Positions 52,976-62,900 of a stretch of DNA of 64,000 nucleotides are shown piece by piece (position 1 is the stretch's first letter; every line of letters begins with the position of its first letter). The stretch is from Azolla caroliniana (lineage: Eukaryota; Polypodiophyta): positions 16,864,001 to 16,928,000 of the forward strand of contig JBHGNT010000002.1 of NCBI GenBank assembly GCA_043228905.1. Direction: 5' to 3'. The notes beneath the pieces are model-generated. The model saw only the letters and a program-made list of their open reading frames with translations. It had not been told where the DNA came from and did not search any database. A program made the position numbers and the translations under genes.

Positions 52976-54238
52976 ATGCTCATCACCGAGAAGAGTGAGC
53001 TAAACCTTGCCGGCGACGAGATGACCTGGGTGGTCGACTCCGGAGCGTCGTTCCACCTTACCCTGGACCGGAAATGCTTCTCATCCTACTCAGCCGGTGA
53101 TCATGGCTGTGTCCGGATGGGGAATGAAGGTACATGCCGAATTGTTGGCATAGGAGACTTGTGGTTGACAACACCAATCGGATGCAAGCTGCTGTTGAAG
53201 GATGTCCAACACTTTCCGGAGGTCCGACTGAACTTGATATCAGCTGGTCGGCTAGATGATGAAGGCTACACGGGTAGCATTCGGAACAGAGTCATGAAAT
53301 TCAGCAAAGGGATCCTGATAGTGGCTCGGGCCCGGAAGGTAAACACGTTGTACCTGATGAATGCCCGGTTATGCCTGGAAGAAGTGAACATGGTTTCCGA
53401 CACTACCGGTGAGCTGTGGCACAAGAGGTTGTGTCACATGAGCGACAAGGGGATGAAGAGGCTTGCAGACGACAACCTCATTCTAGTGAAGAACGTGCAC
53501 TTGGAGAAGTGCACTGATTGTTTGGCCGGTAAACAAAACCGGACCTCCTTTCGATCGAGGCCACCGATGAGACGTAATGCACCACTGGAGTTGGTGCATA
53601 CTGATGTATGTCAAGTAGACACGAAGTCACATGCCAGATCGCAGTACTTTGTGACGTTCATAGATGACCACAGCCGGAAGATGTGGGCCACACCGTTGAA
53701 GACGAAGGATCAAGTGCTATCCGTCTTCAAAGAGCTCCACGCGAGAGTGGAAAGAGAAACCGGCCTGAAGCTGAAGGTGGTTCGAGCAGATAACGGAGGT
53801 GAATACCGGGGGCAGTTCGAGGAGTACTGTCGCTCGAAGGGAATCCGGCTCGAATTTACCGTGCCGAAGACGTCGGAACTAAACGGGCTGGCCGAGAGGA
53901 TGAACCGGACCATAATGGAGAGGGTCCGGAGTATGTTGGCGCATGCAAAACTACCCAAGAAGTTTTGGGCTGAGGCATTGTTGACAACGACATATGTGAT
54001 AAACAGATCACCCTCAGTACCCTTGGACGAAGACATGCCACAGAGAGTCTGGACCGGTAAGGAAGTGTCCTACCGGCATCTGAAGGTATTCGGGTGTCTT
54101 GCGTACGTGCATGTTGCTAAGGACCGGAGAGGAAAGTTGAATCCAAAGACCTGGCCATGCATATTCCTCGGTTATGGCGACGATGAGTTCGGCTACCGAG
54201 TGTGGGACCTGGCCGACAAGAAGGTATTCCGGAGTTGA
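52976..54238 (+). CDS. Cop4 protease and integrase (open segment)
   Basis: 420 codons open. Protease WVVDSGASFHLTL; zinc region LWHKRLCHM and CTDCLAGKQNRTSF; integrase Asp in HTDVCQVD, Asp in VRADNGGEYRG, Glu in ELNGLAERMNRTI; then the C-terminal IFLGYGDDEFGYRVWD. It ends at a TGA near a former Trp codon (FRS*DIIF). Confidence 0.88.
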   Translation: MLITEKSELNLAGDEMTWVVDSGASFHLTLDRKCFSSYSAGDHGCVRMGNEGTCRIVGIGDLWLTTPIGCKLLLKDVQHFPEVRLNLISAGRLDDEGYTGSIRNRVMKFSKGILIVARARKVNTLYLMNARLCLEEVNMVSDTTGELWHKRLCHMSDKGMKRLADDNLILVKNVHLEKCTDCLAGKQNRTSFRSRPPMRRNAPLELVHTDVCQVDTKSHARSQYFVTFIDDHSRKMWATPLKTKDQVLSVFKELHARVERETGLKLKVVRADNGGEYRGQFEEYCRSKGIRLEFTVPKTSELNGLAERMNRTIMERVRSMLAHAKLPKKFWAEALLTTTYVINRSPSVPLDEDMPQRVWTGKEVSYRHLKVFGCLAYVHVAKDRRGKLNPKTWPCIFLGYGDDEFGYRVWDLADKKVFRS

Positions 54239-54250
54239 GATATTATCTTC

Positions 54251-55288
54251 ATGGAGGACAAGACACTCACAGACTGGGAGTCGGAGAAGAAGATAATGAA
54301 CTCTGAGTCGACCGGTAAGGATCAATTCTACGAGGAGCAGACCCAACCGGCAAGAGACCGGTTACCACTCGAGGAACTGGCCGGTTACGGTGAGGATACT
54401 GAATCGGTAGAAGAAGAAGTAGAGGAAGCTGAAACCGGAACCAGCCAAGACCCCGAATCGGATTCGGATGAAGAGCAAATCGAGGAGCCGGTTACCGAAG
54501 CCCAAAGACGGAGATATCCTCTCAGAGAGAGAAGGCCCCCCCGGAGATTTCCGGATGCAGAGCATGTGCTGCTGACCGATGAGGGGGAGCCAGAAAGCTT
54601 CGAGGAAGCTAAAAGTGGCACCCATAGCCGCAAATGGTTAAGTGCCATGCAAGATGAGATGGATTCCCTGCATGAGAACCATACGTACAAATTGGTGGAG
54701 TTGCCGAAAGGAAAGCGAGCACTCCGAAACAAGTGGGTGTACAAGTTGAAACCGGGAGATGCCGACAACCCCCCGAGACACAAATCCAGGATCGTGGTGA
54801 AGGGGTTCCAGCAAAAGAAGGGCGTGGACTTCGACGAGATATTTGCGCCGGTAGTAAAGATGACCTCCATCCGGACGGTGCTGAGTATAGCGGCAAGCAT
54901 GGACCTCAAGGTAGAACAGCTAGACGTGAAGACGACATTCCTTCATGGCGACCTCGAAGAGGAGATCTACATGCAGCAACCGGAAGGATTCGTGGAGAAA
55001 GGAAACCAGCATCTGGTTTGCCGGTTGAAGAAGAGCCTGTACGGACTAAAGCAGGCTCCCCGACAATGGTATCGGAAGTTCGACTCCTTCATGACCGATC
55101 AAGGATACCACAAGACGCAGGCCGATCATTGCGTGTTTTTGAAGAAGTTCGAAGGAGGCGACTTCCTGATACTCCTTCTGTACGTGGACGACATGTTGAT
55201 CGTCGGATGGGACCAAGCCAAAATACGGATGCTAAAGAAGGCTCTAAATCGAACCTTCTCAATGAAAGACTTGGGTCCGGCAAGATAG
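54251..55288 (+). CDS. Cop4 reverse transcriptase (open segment)
   Basis: Acidic linker, then WLSAMQDEMDSLHENHTYKL, GVDFDEIFAPVVKMTSIRTV, QLDVKTTFLHGDLEEEIYMQ, SLYGLKQAPRQWYRKF and active site LLYVDDMLIVG. It is in the same frame as the integrase segment and ends PAR*MLGMH, a CAG-to-TAG type stop. Confidence 0.88.
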   Translation: MEDKTLTDWESEKKIMNSESTGKDQFYEEQTQPARDRLPLEELAGYGEDTESVEEEVEEAETGTSQDPESDSDEEQIEEPVTEAQRRRYPLRERRPPRRFPDAEHVLLTDEGEPESFEEAKSGTHSRKWLSAMQDEMDSLHENHTYKLVELPKGKRALRNKWVYKLKPGDADNPPRHKSRIVVKGFQQKKGVDFDEIFAPVVKMTSIRTVLSIAASMDLKVEQLDVKTTFLHGDLEEEIYMQQPEGFVEKGNQHLVCRLKKSLYGLKQAPRQWYRKFDSFMTDQGYHKTQADHCVFLKKFEGGDFLILLLYVDDMLIVGWDQAKIRMLKKALNRTFSMKDLGPAR

Positions 55289-56157
55289 ATGCTGGGGATG
55301 CATATTATCCGGAACCGGCCAACGAAGCAATTGTGGCTGTCACAGGAGAAATACGTGACAAAGGTGCTTCAACGGTTCAACATGTAGAAGCAAAACTGGG
55401 CGGATCGACACTCCCGACAAAATACAGGTTATCCGGTAAGCAAAGCCCGAAGACAAAATCAGAGAAGGCGGATATGATGAAGGTTCTATATGCCTCTGTC
55501 GTCGGGAGCTTGATGTACGCAATGGTGTGTACTCAACCGGATATAGGATACGCAGTCGGAGTGGTGAGCCGGTTTATGAGCAATCCCGGCAAGGAGCACT
55601 GGAACGCGGTCAAATGGATACTCCGGTACTTGAAGGGCACTTAGAACATGTGTCTCCGATTCGGTCCCGGTAAACCTCAACTTGATGGTTTTACCAATTC
55701 GGACATGTCGGCTGATGTGGATACCAACCGGTCTACATTCGGGTATGTAATGACATATGCAAGGGGAGCTGTTTCGTGGCAGTCAAGGTTGCATAAGACG
55801 GTTGCGTTGTCAACCACGGAGGCGGAGTACATGGCAGTTGTGGAAGCCGGCAAGGAAATATTATGGATGAAGGACTTCATCAGAGAGCTCGGTATCCGGC
55901 AGGATGAATACTGGCTCTATTGTGACAATCAAAGTGTCATCCACCTTGCTAAGAATGCGGCCTACCATTCCCGGACGAAGCATATCCAGCGAAGGTATCA
56001 CTGGATCCGGGAAAGAGTAGATGACCAGGAGTTCGCGCTGACGAAGATCCACACGGCCGAGAACGGGTCAGATATGCTGACCAAAGTACTGATACTCGAC
56101 AAGCTAGATGCATGTCGGAAGCGGATCAAACTAGTACGACATCCCATGCCGGAGTGA
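55289..56157 (+). pseudogene. Cop4 RT end and RNase H
   Basis: YASVVGSLMYAMVCTQPDIG, then a stop at 55641, then 55648-56157 with TNSDMSADVDTNRSTFG, TTEAEYMAVVEAGKEI, YCDNQSVIHLAKNAAYHSRT and the C-end KIHTAENGSDMLTKVL. Purine tract gtgaaggaggagtt follows before the LTR. Confidence 0.85.
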
Positions 56158-56167
56158 AGGAGGAGTT

Positions 56168-56826
56168 TGTTAGGAAACAGGTCCCTCCGGATGGGAAGTA
56201 GGAAGACCCGGTATGAGCCGGATGACGAGTACCCGACAAGGAAGACCCGATGAGAACCGGATGATGAGTGCCCGGCAAGGAAGACCCGGTATGAGCCGGA
56301 TGTGGAGTACCCGACAACGGAAGACCCGGTGAGAACCGGATGACGAGTACCCGGCAAGAGCCGGATGGTGAAGGCCCGGTGAGAAGTGCTCACCGGATTA
56401 AGGGACATATTCGTAAATATGTTTTCTGACAGTCCATTGGGGCTATATTTGTAAATAGCCGAAAAGTCATATTAGTATAAATATGACTTAGGGCAAACTT
56501 AGTGGGGTAGTAGTTGTCATTCTTGTTGGCGCAAGATTAGAACACAACAGTGTACAGAGAGTTCGTATCTCTGTTGTAACCGCCGCCTGTGGCGAAGAAA
56601 GTGAACAAGAGGTCGTTGTCTCTGTGTTCATCTATTGTATATTGTTATATAGTGATAGTTAGCAGTCTGTGGACTACCGTGGTTTTTCCCGTGTTTGGGT
56701 TTTCCACATAAACATCCTGTGTACTCTTCTCTCCATTGTGTCATGCGTTCATTACTTGTTTTCTATGTTTGATCCTAGACTCGGTTGTGGCCGAGCATTG
56801 TGCTTAGGGAGCGTGTATTCCTGTCA
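56168..56826 (+). repeat. 3' LTR of Cop4
   Basis: 659 bp, close to the 5' LTR. Length differences lie in the repeat units and in a GA run that the 5' LTR has and this one lacks. Confidence 0.9.
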
Positions 56827-56831
56827 CTTCC

Positions 56832-57228
56832 AACGAGGTTTCCTGGTGGATAAGTCCCTGGAAGGCATTCATGTGCTCCGCCATACTGGAGTCGTCTTGG
56901 TACCGGAGCCTCACTAGCTTCCGGAATACCGAAACTCGATTAACGGCATTCTTGTTTTGGAACATGATATCGATCTTCTCCCAAAGTTCATGAGACTTGC
57001 TCTCTTCATTGAAGTTGTTGTACAGGCTCATGTCGATGAAGCACCGGATGTATGCCGTTGTCTTCATGTGCATCACATCCCACGTTGTGGCGTCGATCTT
57101 ATCCGGTCTCTTGTCCTCGAACTGAACTGGCAACCAAAGATCTTTAACCACCAGCATATCCCTCCTCTTCGACTTCCACCCTGAGTAGTTGGAGCCGGTG
57201 AGCTTGAAAATGTCGCCAAACGATTCTT
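56832..57228 (-). pseudogene. Cop3 gag N-terminal part
   Basis: The minus strand starts MEESFGDIFKLTGSNYSGWK and runs through FNEESKSHELWEKIDIMFQN and RLRYQDDSSMAEHMNAFQGL to the Cop4 junction. No stop is seen in this part. Confidence 0.87.
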
Positions 57229-57261
57229 CCATTTCCTGTGTTGTTCGCTCTGATACCAGTT

Positions 57262-57841
57262 TGTAGAGAATAGCACGGAATATTGCTTTGCCACAACCAA
57301 GTCTTGAATCACTTCTATGAGAATGAAACACAGAAATGGGAAATGGAGAGTACACAAGGAAATACACAGGATGTTTATGTGGAAAACCCTAATAGGGAAA
57401 AACCACGGGAGCCCACAGACTCCAAACTATCACTATATGAGAAAGGTACATTCAGAGCCTCAGAGGTAATGACCTTGAGCTCTGTATCTTCACCATCCGG
57501 TGGTTACAATAGAGTATCGCTCTATATCTCACACACACACTCTCTCTCTCTGTTGCTCTCTGTACAACAATGACAACAGTATGACAACAACACTAAGCAC
57601 ACTATACTAAGATTGCGCTAAGTCATATTTATACTTATATGAACTTAGGGCTATTTACATATATAGCCTCAATAGGCTTACTCAAAACATATTTACAAAT
57701 ATTTCCTCTCTTCCGGTTCTCACCGAGTCCATTCGATTCGGCTTTCGGATCTCTTCTGGTTCTCATTGGGTCTCTTCCGGTTCTCACCGGGTCCTCTTCA
57801 TTCATCACCGGATCCCATCCGGAGGGACCGATTTCCCAACA
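57262..57841 (-). repeat. 5' LTR of Cop3
   Basis: 580 bp; starts TGTTGGGAAATCGG and ends TTCTCTACA on the minus strand. The PBS follows 3 bases later. Confidence 0.87.
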
Positions 57842-57901
57842 TGAACAACCCCCATCCGTGCTTCATTTTAGTAGATGATATTCGGGAATACTAGTTGTAT
57901 C
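57842..57901 (+). other. CopJ leader, continued right of Cop3
   Basis: tgaacaacccccatccgtgc and atattcggga align with the Cop6 leader (aacaaccccaattcgtgc, acattcggga) near 59560-59600. It is cut by the Cop5 LTR at 57902. Confidence 0.6.
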
Positions 57902-58968
57902 TGTTACGAAGGCGCTCCGGCTCTTTTTTGTGCATAATGGATCGTGATGTGCTGGATTGTTTAGTGCTTAAGACAGAAAGGAAGGGGAAGGAGACTTACC
58001 TATGTGTAGCAAACCAAAAAACTTCTATTTCATTACACGCAGAGCTCAACTCGCTCTCGTCAATTTTCTGTTTTTTCTGTTCTTTTTCTTCTCTCTACTC
58101 TCTTTTTTACTTACTACACTTACTTTTTACCTAAGTACATAAGTGACTTATATATGCAGCTAAATAGCTGTGCATAGCTAAATAGTTGTTTCACCTTTAT
58201 GTCCACTAGTAGCTGATTAGCTAATAGCTACTATAGCTTATTTCTCAATAAGCATCACATACCTTTGTTGAGCTTGCTTCTCAACACTCCCCCTCAAGCT
58301 CAACTTATCCTTTCTTGGGATCATCTTCAATCTTCTTTTCTTCATGCTTTTCAGCTACCATGCCGATGGTTATAACTCCCATCATGTCTCTAAATTGTGT
58401 ATGTTTTTCCATGCTCAATCCCTTCATAAGAATATCAGCAACTTGCTGATTTGTACTTACATACAACAGATCCACTTCTCCATCAATCACTTTTTCTCTA
58501 ACAAAGTGATAATGCACTTCAATGTGCTTTGTTCTTGCATGGAACACTAGGTTTTTTGCAAGCTGAATGTTGCTCATATTGTCACACCAAATTGTGACAG
58601 CACCATCTATATATTCTCCCAAATCAACAAGCAATCTTTTAATCCATACCTCTTCACAAGTAGCTATTGCAGCTCCTCTATATTCAACTTCAATACTAGA
58701 TAGTGCAACAATAGCTTGTTTCTTGCTACTCCATGAAATAGCTACACTTCCCAATGTAAACATATATCTACTTGTGGATCTTCTATAAGTTTGGCTTCCC
58801 GCCCAATCAACATCTATATATCCTTCCAGCTTTATGTCCAGATCAGCCCTGTAAAACAATCCATAATTTTGAGTAGCTTTTACATACCTCAAAATTCTTC
58901 TAATGTAGTCCAAATGTGGCTTCGTTGGCTGTTGCATAAACTGGATGACTAATCCAACATCATATCAC
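57902..58968 (-). mobile_element. Copia remnant Cop5: 3' LTR and RNase H (minus strand)
   Basis: LTR 57902-58286 (TGTTGAGAAGCAAGC..CTTCGTAACA on the minus strand), purine tract, then the 3' end of pol. It is truncated at about 58968 where the TATA box of the Cop6 LTR begins. Related to Cop1 by LTR start and RNase H. Confidence 0.8.
58305..58968 (-). pseudogene. Cop5 RNase H, 5'-truncated
   Basis: A 210-codon open segment: FMQQPTKPHLDYIRRILRYV, DVDWAGSQTYRRSTSRYMFT, SSIEVEYRGAAIATCEEVW and WCDNMSNIQLAKNLVFHART. All acidic residues are in place. The C-end is Lys-rich. The frame continues above 58937 (VGLVIQFMQQP) until the break. Confidence 0.85.
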
Positions 58969-59046
58969 TATATAAAGTGACCTAGTAACCTTTTTGTAAG
59001 GTTGGTTGTATTATTGTTTTCTATGAAATAGAAAGAGTCTTTTGTG

Positions 59047-59086
<40 letters not shown>

Positions 59087-59173
59087 ACGATCTTGGAGAC
59101 TGTCATACGCAGGTACTCAACCCTAATCGAATGCTGCTTGATCTTCCGCATCGACACGGCCTTGTCTCCAACA
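58969..59173 (+). repeat. Cop6 5' LTR, visible part (R-U5)
   Basis: It runs from TATA-like ctatataaagtg to CTCCAACA just before the PBS TGGTATCAGAGCTAGG at 59176. A (TC)n tract lies at 59049-59083. The part upstream of the TATA box is not recognisable, so the LTR may be truncated on the left. The true border needs the 3' LTR outside the window. Confidence 0.65.
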
Positions 59174-59175
59174 TC

Positions 59176-59928
59176 TGGTATCAGAGCTAGGTTCCTCGAC
59201 CCGCTGTCGGCCGTCGTCTCAGCCTGCACAGCATTCGGTTCTTCGCTTCATCTCAGCCTGCACAATATTCGGCCTTTCGCTTCATCCTAGTCTGCAAAGC
59301 ATTCGGCTTCTTGCGCCATTCGAAGAAACAGAGAAGAAGAAGAAAAACGAGGCTTGCATCTCATCGCGTTAGATCATCTTCGCTTGGAGTAAGCCATCCG
59401 GTTGTACTCTGTTCCTTGTGATCGTAACCGCTCGAGGTGAAATCCCCTTGTGCAACATTGACACGATCGTGCTCCACTCGGTTAAACGGCATCCGAAGAG
59501 GTCATCAAACGCTGCTCGCCGCTCATTGTAACCACTCGGTGCAGATCGGTCTTAAGACAACAACCCCAATTCGTGCTTCATCCGGCTGATCGACATTCGG
59601 GAGGATCAGTTGGATCCGTATCTCTCGTCGCTGCAGTCACCCGAAGCAGAATCGGTCCAGACAATCGGTTTCAATAATCGGTATTTGGCATATATATTCG
59701 GAAGCGAACCGGGCTCACTCCGACTCGGCAACATTCGGGAAGACCAGTCGGTTCTGTCCCTCAAGTTACCGGAGTCAATTCGAGCAAGTTCAACAATACA
59801 TATATCCGAAGCCGAACCGACTCGGGTTCAAATCCGACTAGAACGATATCGGGTGAGCCAACCGGCTGCACTCCAACAAGGTTCGTAGTCAACTCCGAAC
59901 CGAGCTTCGTCAACCGAAACCAAATTTG
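59176..59928 (+). promoter_or_regulatory. Cop6 PBS and 5' leader with 34-bp tandem repeat
   Basis: The leader is about 740 bases. 59217-59318 holds three imperfect 34-base copies starting tctcagcctgcacagcattcgg. A second open frame of about 90 codons (59610-59888) lies in the leader without an ATG start and is probably not coding. The same leader survives in CopJ. Confidence 0.7.
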
Positions 59929-62900
59929 ATGGCATCAACATCCGGCTCGTCAGAAATGAGTCTACGAAAGTTCGATGGATCGAACTTCAACTTCTGGAAG
60001 GAGCAAATGCAGGACTATCTCATAGTCAAGGGGCAAATCGATCCCATCGAAAATGAAGAACCTCCAGAAGGATACAAACCAATTGAGTGGCAGAAGCTGG
60101 ACAGAATCGTCCGCGCCACGATTCGGATGCACCTATCGGAATCGGTATACTTTACGGTGCAATCGTGTACGACAGCATTCGAACTGTGGAAAACACTGTC
60201 GGACACCTACGAAAAGAAGGTCGTTGCAACAAAGATGTTTTTGATCCGGCGCCTCTACAACTTGCGGATGAAAGAATCAGATTTGGTTCAAGCACATCTC
60301 AATGAGTACGAAAGCATAAGCTCCCAAATCTCCTCTCAGGGGACGGCAATCGAGGATGAACTCAGAGCAATGATACTCATGAGCAGCCTTCCCTCATCAT
60401 GGGAGACTTTCGTCACAACCGTGTGCAACGCGTCAACCACGGCTGTTAAATACTCCGAAGTCACGAGCGCAATCCTGACCGAAGCAGCTCGGAGAAAGTC
60501 TTTCGCCAAAGACTCAACAGACGACGCTTATGTAGTACAAGGTTCGACAAACCGATCGAACATACGAGGAAGAGATTCCTCACGGCAGCCGAACAATCAG
60601 CGAAGACGGAGCCAGTCACGGGATAATCGAATCTGCAACTATTGCAAGAAACCCGGACACATCAAAGCCGACTGCCGCGCACTCAAGAACAAGAACGACA
60701 AGTCTCAGAAATCAGACAAGAAGAGTGGCCGGCATGAGGAGATCAACTACGTCAGCTTCTCAGCTGATGTGCTACCAAACGACCCGAATATACTATCAAT
60801 CGAAAATCCAGTCGGATCAGAAGTTCTGCTCACGACTGAAGAATCGAGCACATGGCTCTTAGATTCGGGCGCGTCATTTCACGTGACTCCTCATCGATCC
60901 CAATTTCGGCAATATACGATCCGTCACTCCGACTCAGTTCGAGTCGGCAACTCGCAACACTGTGACATCATTGGAATCGGCACAGTAGAGCTCAACCTTG
61001 CAGGTGGCTCTACACTTGTACTTCACAATGTCCGACATGTACCCGAGCTCTCAAGGCCATTGATCTCAGTCGGACAACTAGATGAAGACGGCATTCGTGC
61101 CGGTTTTTCTTCGGGAGGGTGGACACTCCACAGGGGGAACCTCCTGCTTGCTAGAGGACCCAAGATACACTCACTGTATCCGTTACATGTTACGCTCAGA
61201 GAGGGTAACCTGTTCTTGGTGGACATTCCTGTGTCATCACTATGGCACAGAAGATTAGGACACCTCAGCAAGGCCGGCATTACGCACCTATCTAGAGCCG
61301 GATACATCCCTAAACTCTCCTTCTCGGACCATCAATTCTGCGAACATTGCCAGTATGGCAAACAAGCAGCCACATCACACCCGACATCAGCACCAAGAGA
61401 AACGAGACCTCTCGATTTAGTCCACTCGGACGTCTGTGGCCCAATGCCGCATCAGTCTCTCGGCGGTGCCTCTTACTTCGTCAGTTTTATTGACGATTCG
61501 ACTCGCAAGGTGTGGGCTTATCCAATTCGCACCAAAGATCGTGTCTTCTCGATCTTCTCCGATTGGCTCGCTATGGTGGAAAATCAAACTGACCGAAAAC
61601 TGAAATGCTTTCGGACCGACAATGGGGGAGAGTTCAAATCAGAAGAATTCGTCAAATTCTGCCGACAACGCGGCATCCGACGTGAATTTACGGCACCACA
61701 CAGTCCGGAGCAAAACGGGATTGCAGAACGCATGAATCGGACAATCCAAGAACGGATAGTTTCCATGCTCCAACACTCCGGCCTGTCGGATGGCTTCTGG
61801 GCAGAGGCTCCACTCACGGCAGTACACATAATCAATATGTCGCCAAGCAGACCTCTAGGACTTCAAATTCCTCAGGAACTATGGATCGGCAGTAAGCCGA
61901 ATTACGACAAGCAGAGGATCTTCGGATGCGAGGCGTACGCCCTTATTCCGAAAGATGATCGCCGAAAACTTGCACCTCGGTCCAGGAAATGCATTTTCCT
62001 TGGATATGGATCAGACGGCGAAATGGGATACCGACTCTGGGACCCCGAACGCAGACAAATCGTTCGAAGTTCGGACGTTGTGTTCAACGAGTCGGCTATG
62101 AATCCATCAGTCGCAACACCGACCGAAGTCCGAAGGGTAACATTTTCCGATGTGCCGACCCTTCAAGAAGGCCCCGCTCTTAACACACGGTCAGCTTCAC
62201 GGGTAGCTAAACCTTACACTACCGACTCGGACAACTCTGACTCGGCACAGCAGAATAATTCGCTTTCGGACCATCCGACCTCGATACCCGATACGACCAG
62301 TCCAATCATACCTCGACGATCCGAGAGACTGTCGCAACCTCCGGAGAGGTATTCTCCTGGAATTTTCTTCACCGACGCCGGCGAACTGACGTCTTACGAA
62401 GAAGCATCGACATCTGTCGATTCAGCCACCTGGCATCTGGCGATGGAGTCGGAAATGCACTCCATTCGGGCAAACAAGACTTGGGATCTGGTCGAATTAC
62501 CTAAGAATCGACGTGCTCTTCCTTGCAAGTGGGTTTATCGACTAAAAGAGACGTCTGATTCGACCACCCCAAAGTACAAGGCCAGATTAGTTGCGAAGGG
62601 CTTCCGACAAGAATATGGCGTCGACTTCGACGAGATTTTTTCACCAGTGGTGAAAATGACAACCCTTCGTTTTCTACTCGGCGTAGTGGCAGCCGACAAC
62701 TTGGAGCTGATTCAGCTAGATGTCAAAACAGCCTTCCTCCATGGTGATCTTGAAGAGGAAATTTATATGGAGCAGCCAAAAGGCTTCGTGGCAACTGGCC
62801 AAGAACATCTAGTCTGTCGACTCAGGAAGAGTCTATACGGCCTCAAACAGGCACCGCGACAATGGTACAAGAAGTTCGATGACTTCATCCAATCGATCGG

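Larger units (their letters stand above)
51395..56826 (+). mobile_element. Copia element Cop4, inserted in Cop3 gag
   Basis: LTRs 51395-52079 and 56168-56826 with perfect 5-bp duplication CTTCC (51390-51394, 56827-56831). Cop3 gag is rejoined in frame when it is removed. PBS TGGTATCAGAGTG at 52083. Domains gag, PR, INT, RT, RH in order; most stops look like CAG-to-TAG changes. Same family group as its host Cop3, in opposite orientation. Confidence 0.92.
47698..57841 (-). mobile_element. Copia element Cop3 (minus strand), split by Cop4
   Basis: 5' LTR 57262-57841 (starts TGTTGGGAAATCGG on the minus strand), PBS TGGTATCAGAGCG at 57258-57246, gag from 57228, integrase, RT, RNase H, 3' LTR 47698-48232. 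The duplication is GGAAC/TGAAC (4 of 5). Cop4 lies at 51395-56826 in opposite orientation. The gag C-end and protease active site are deleted near 51232. Close relative of Cop4 and CopL. Confidence 0.88.
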
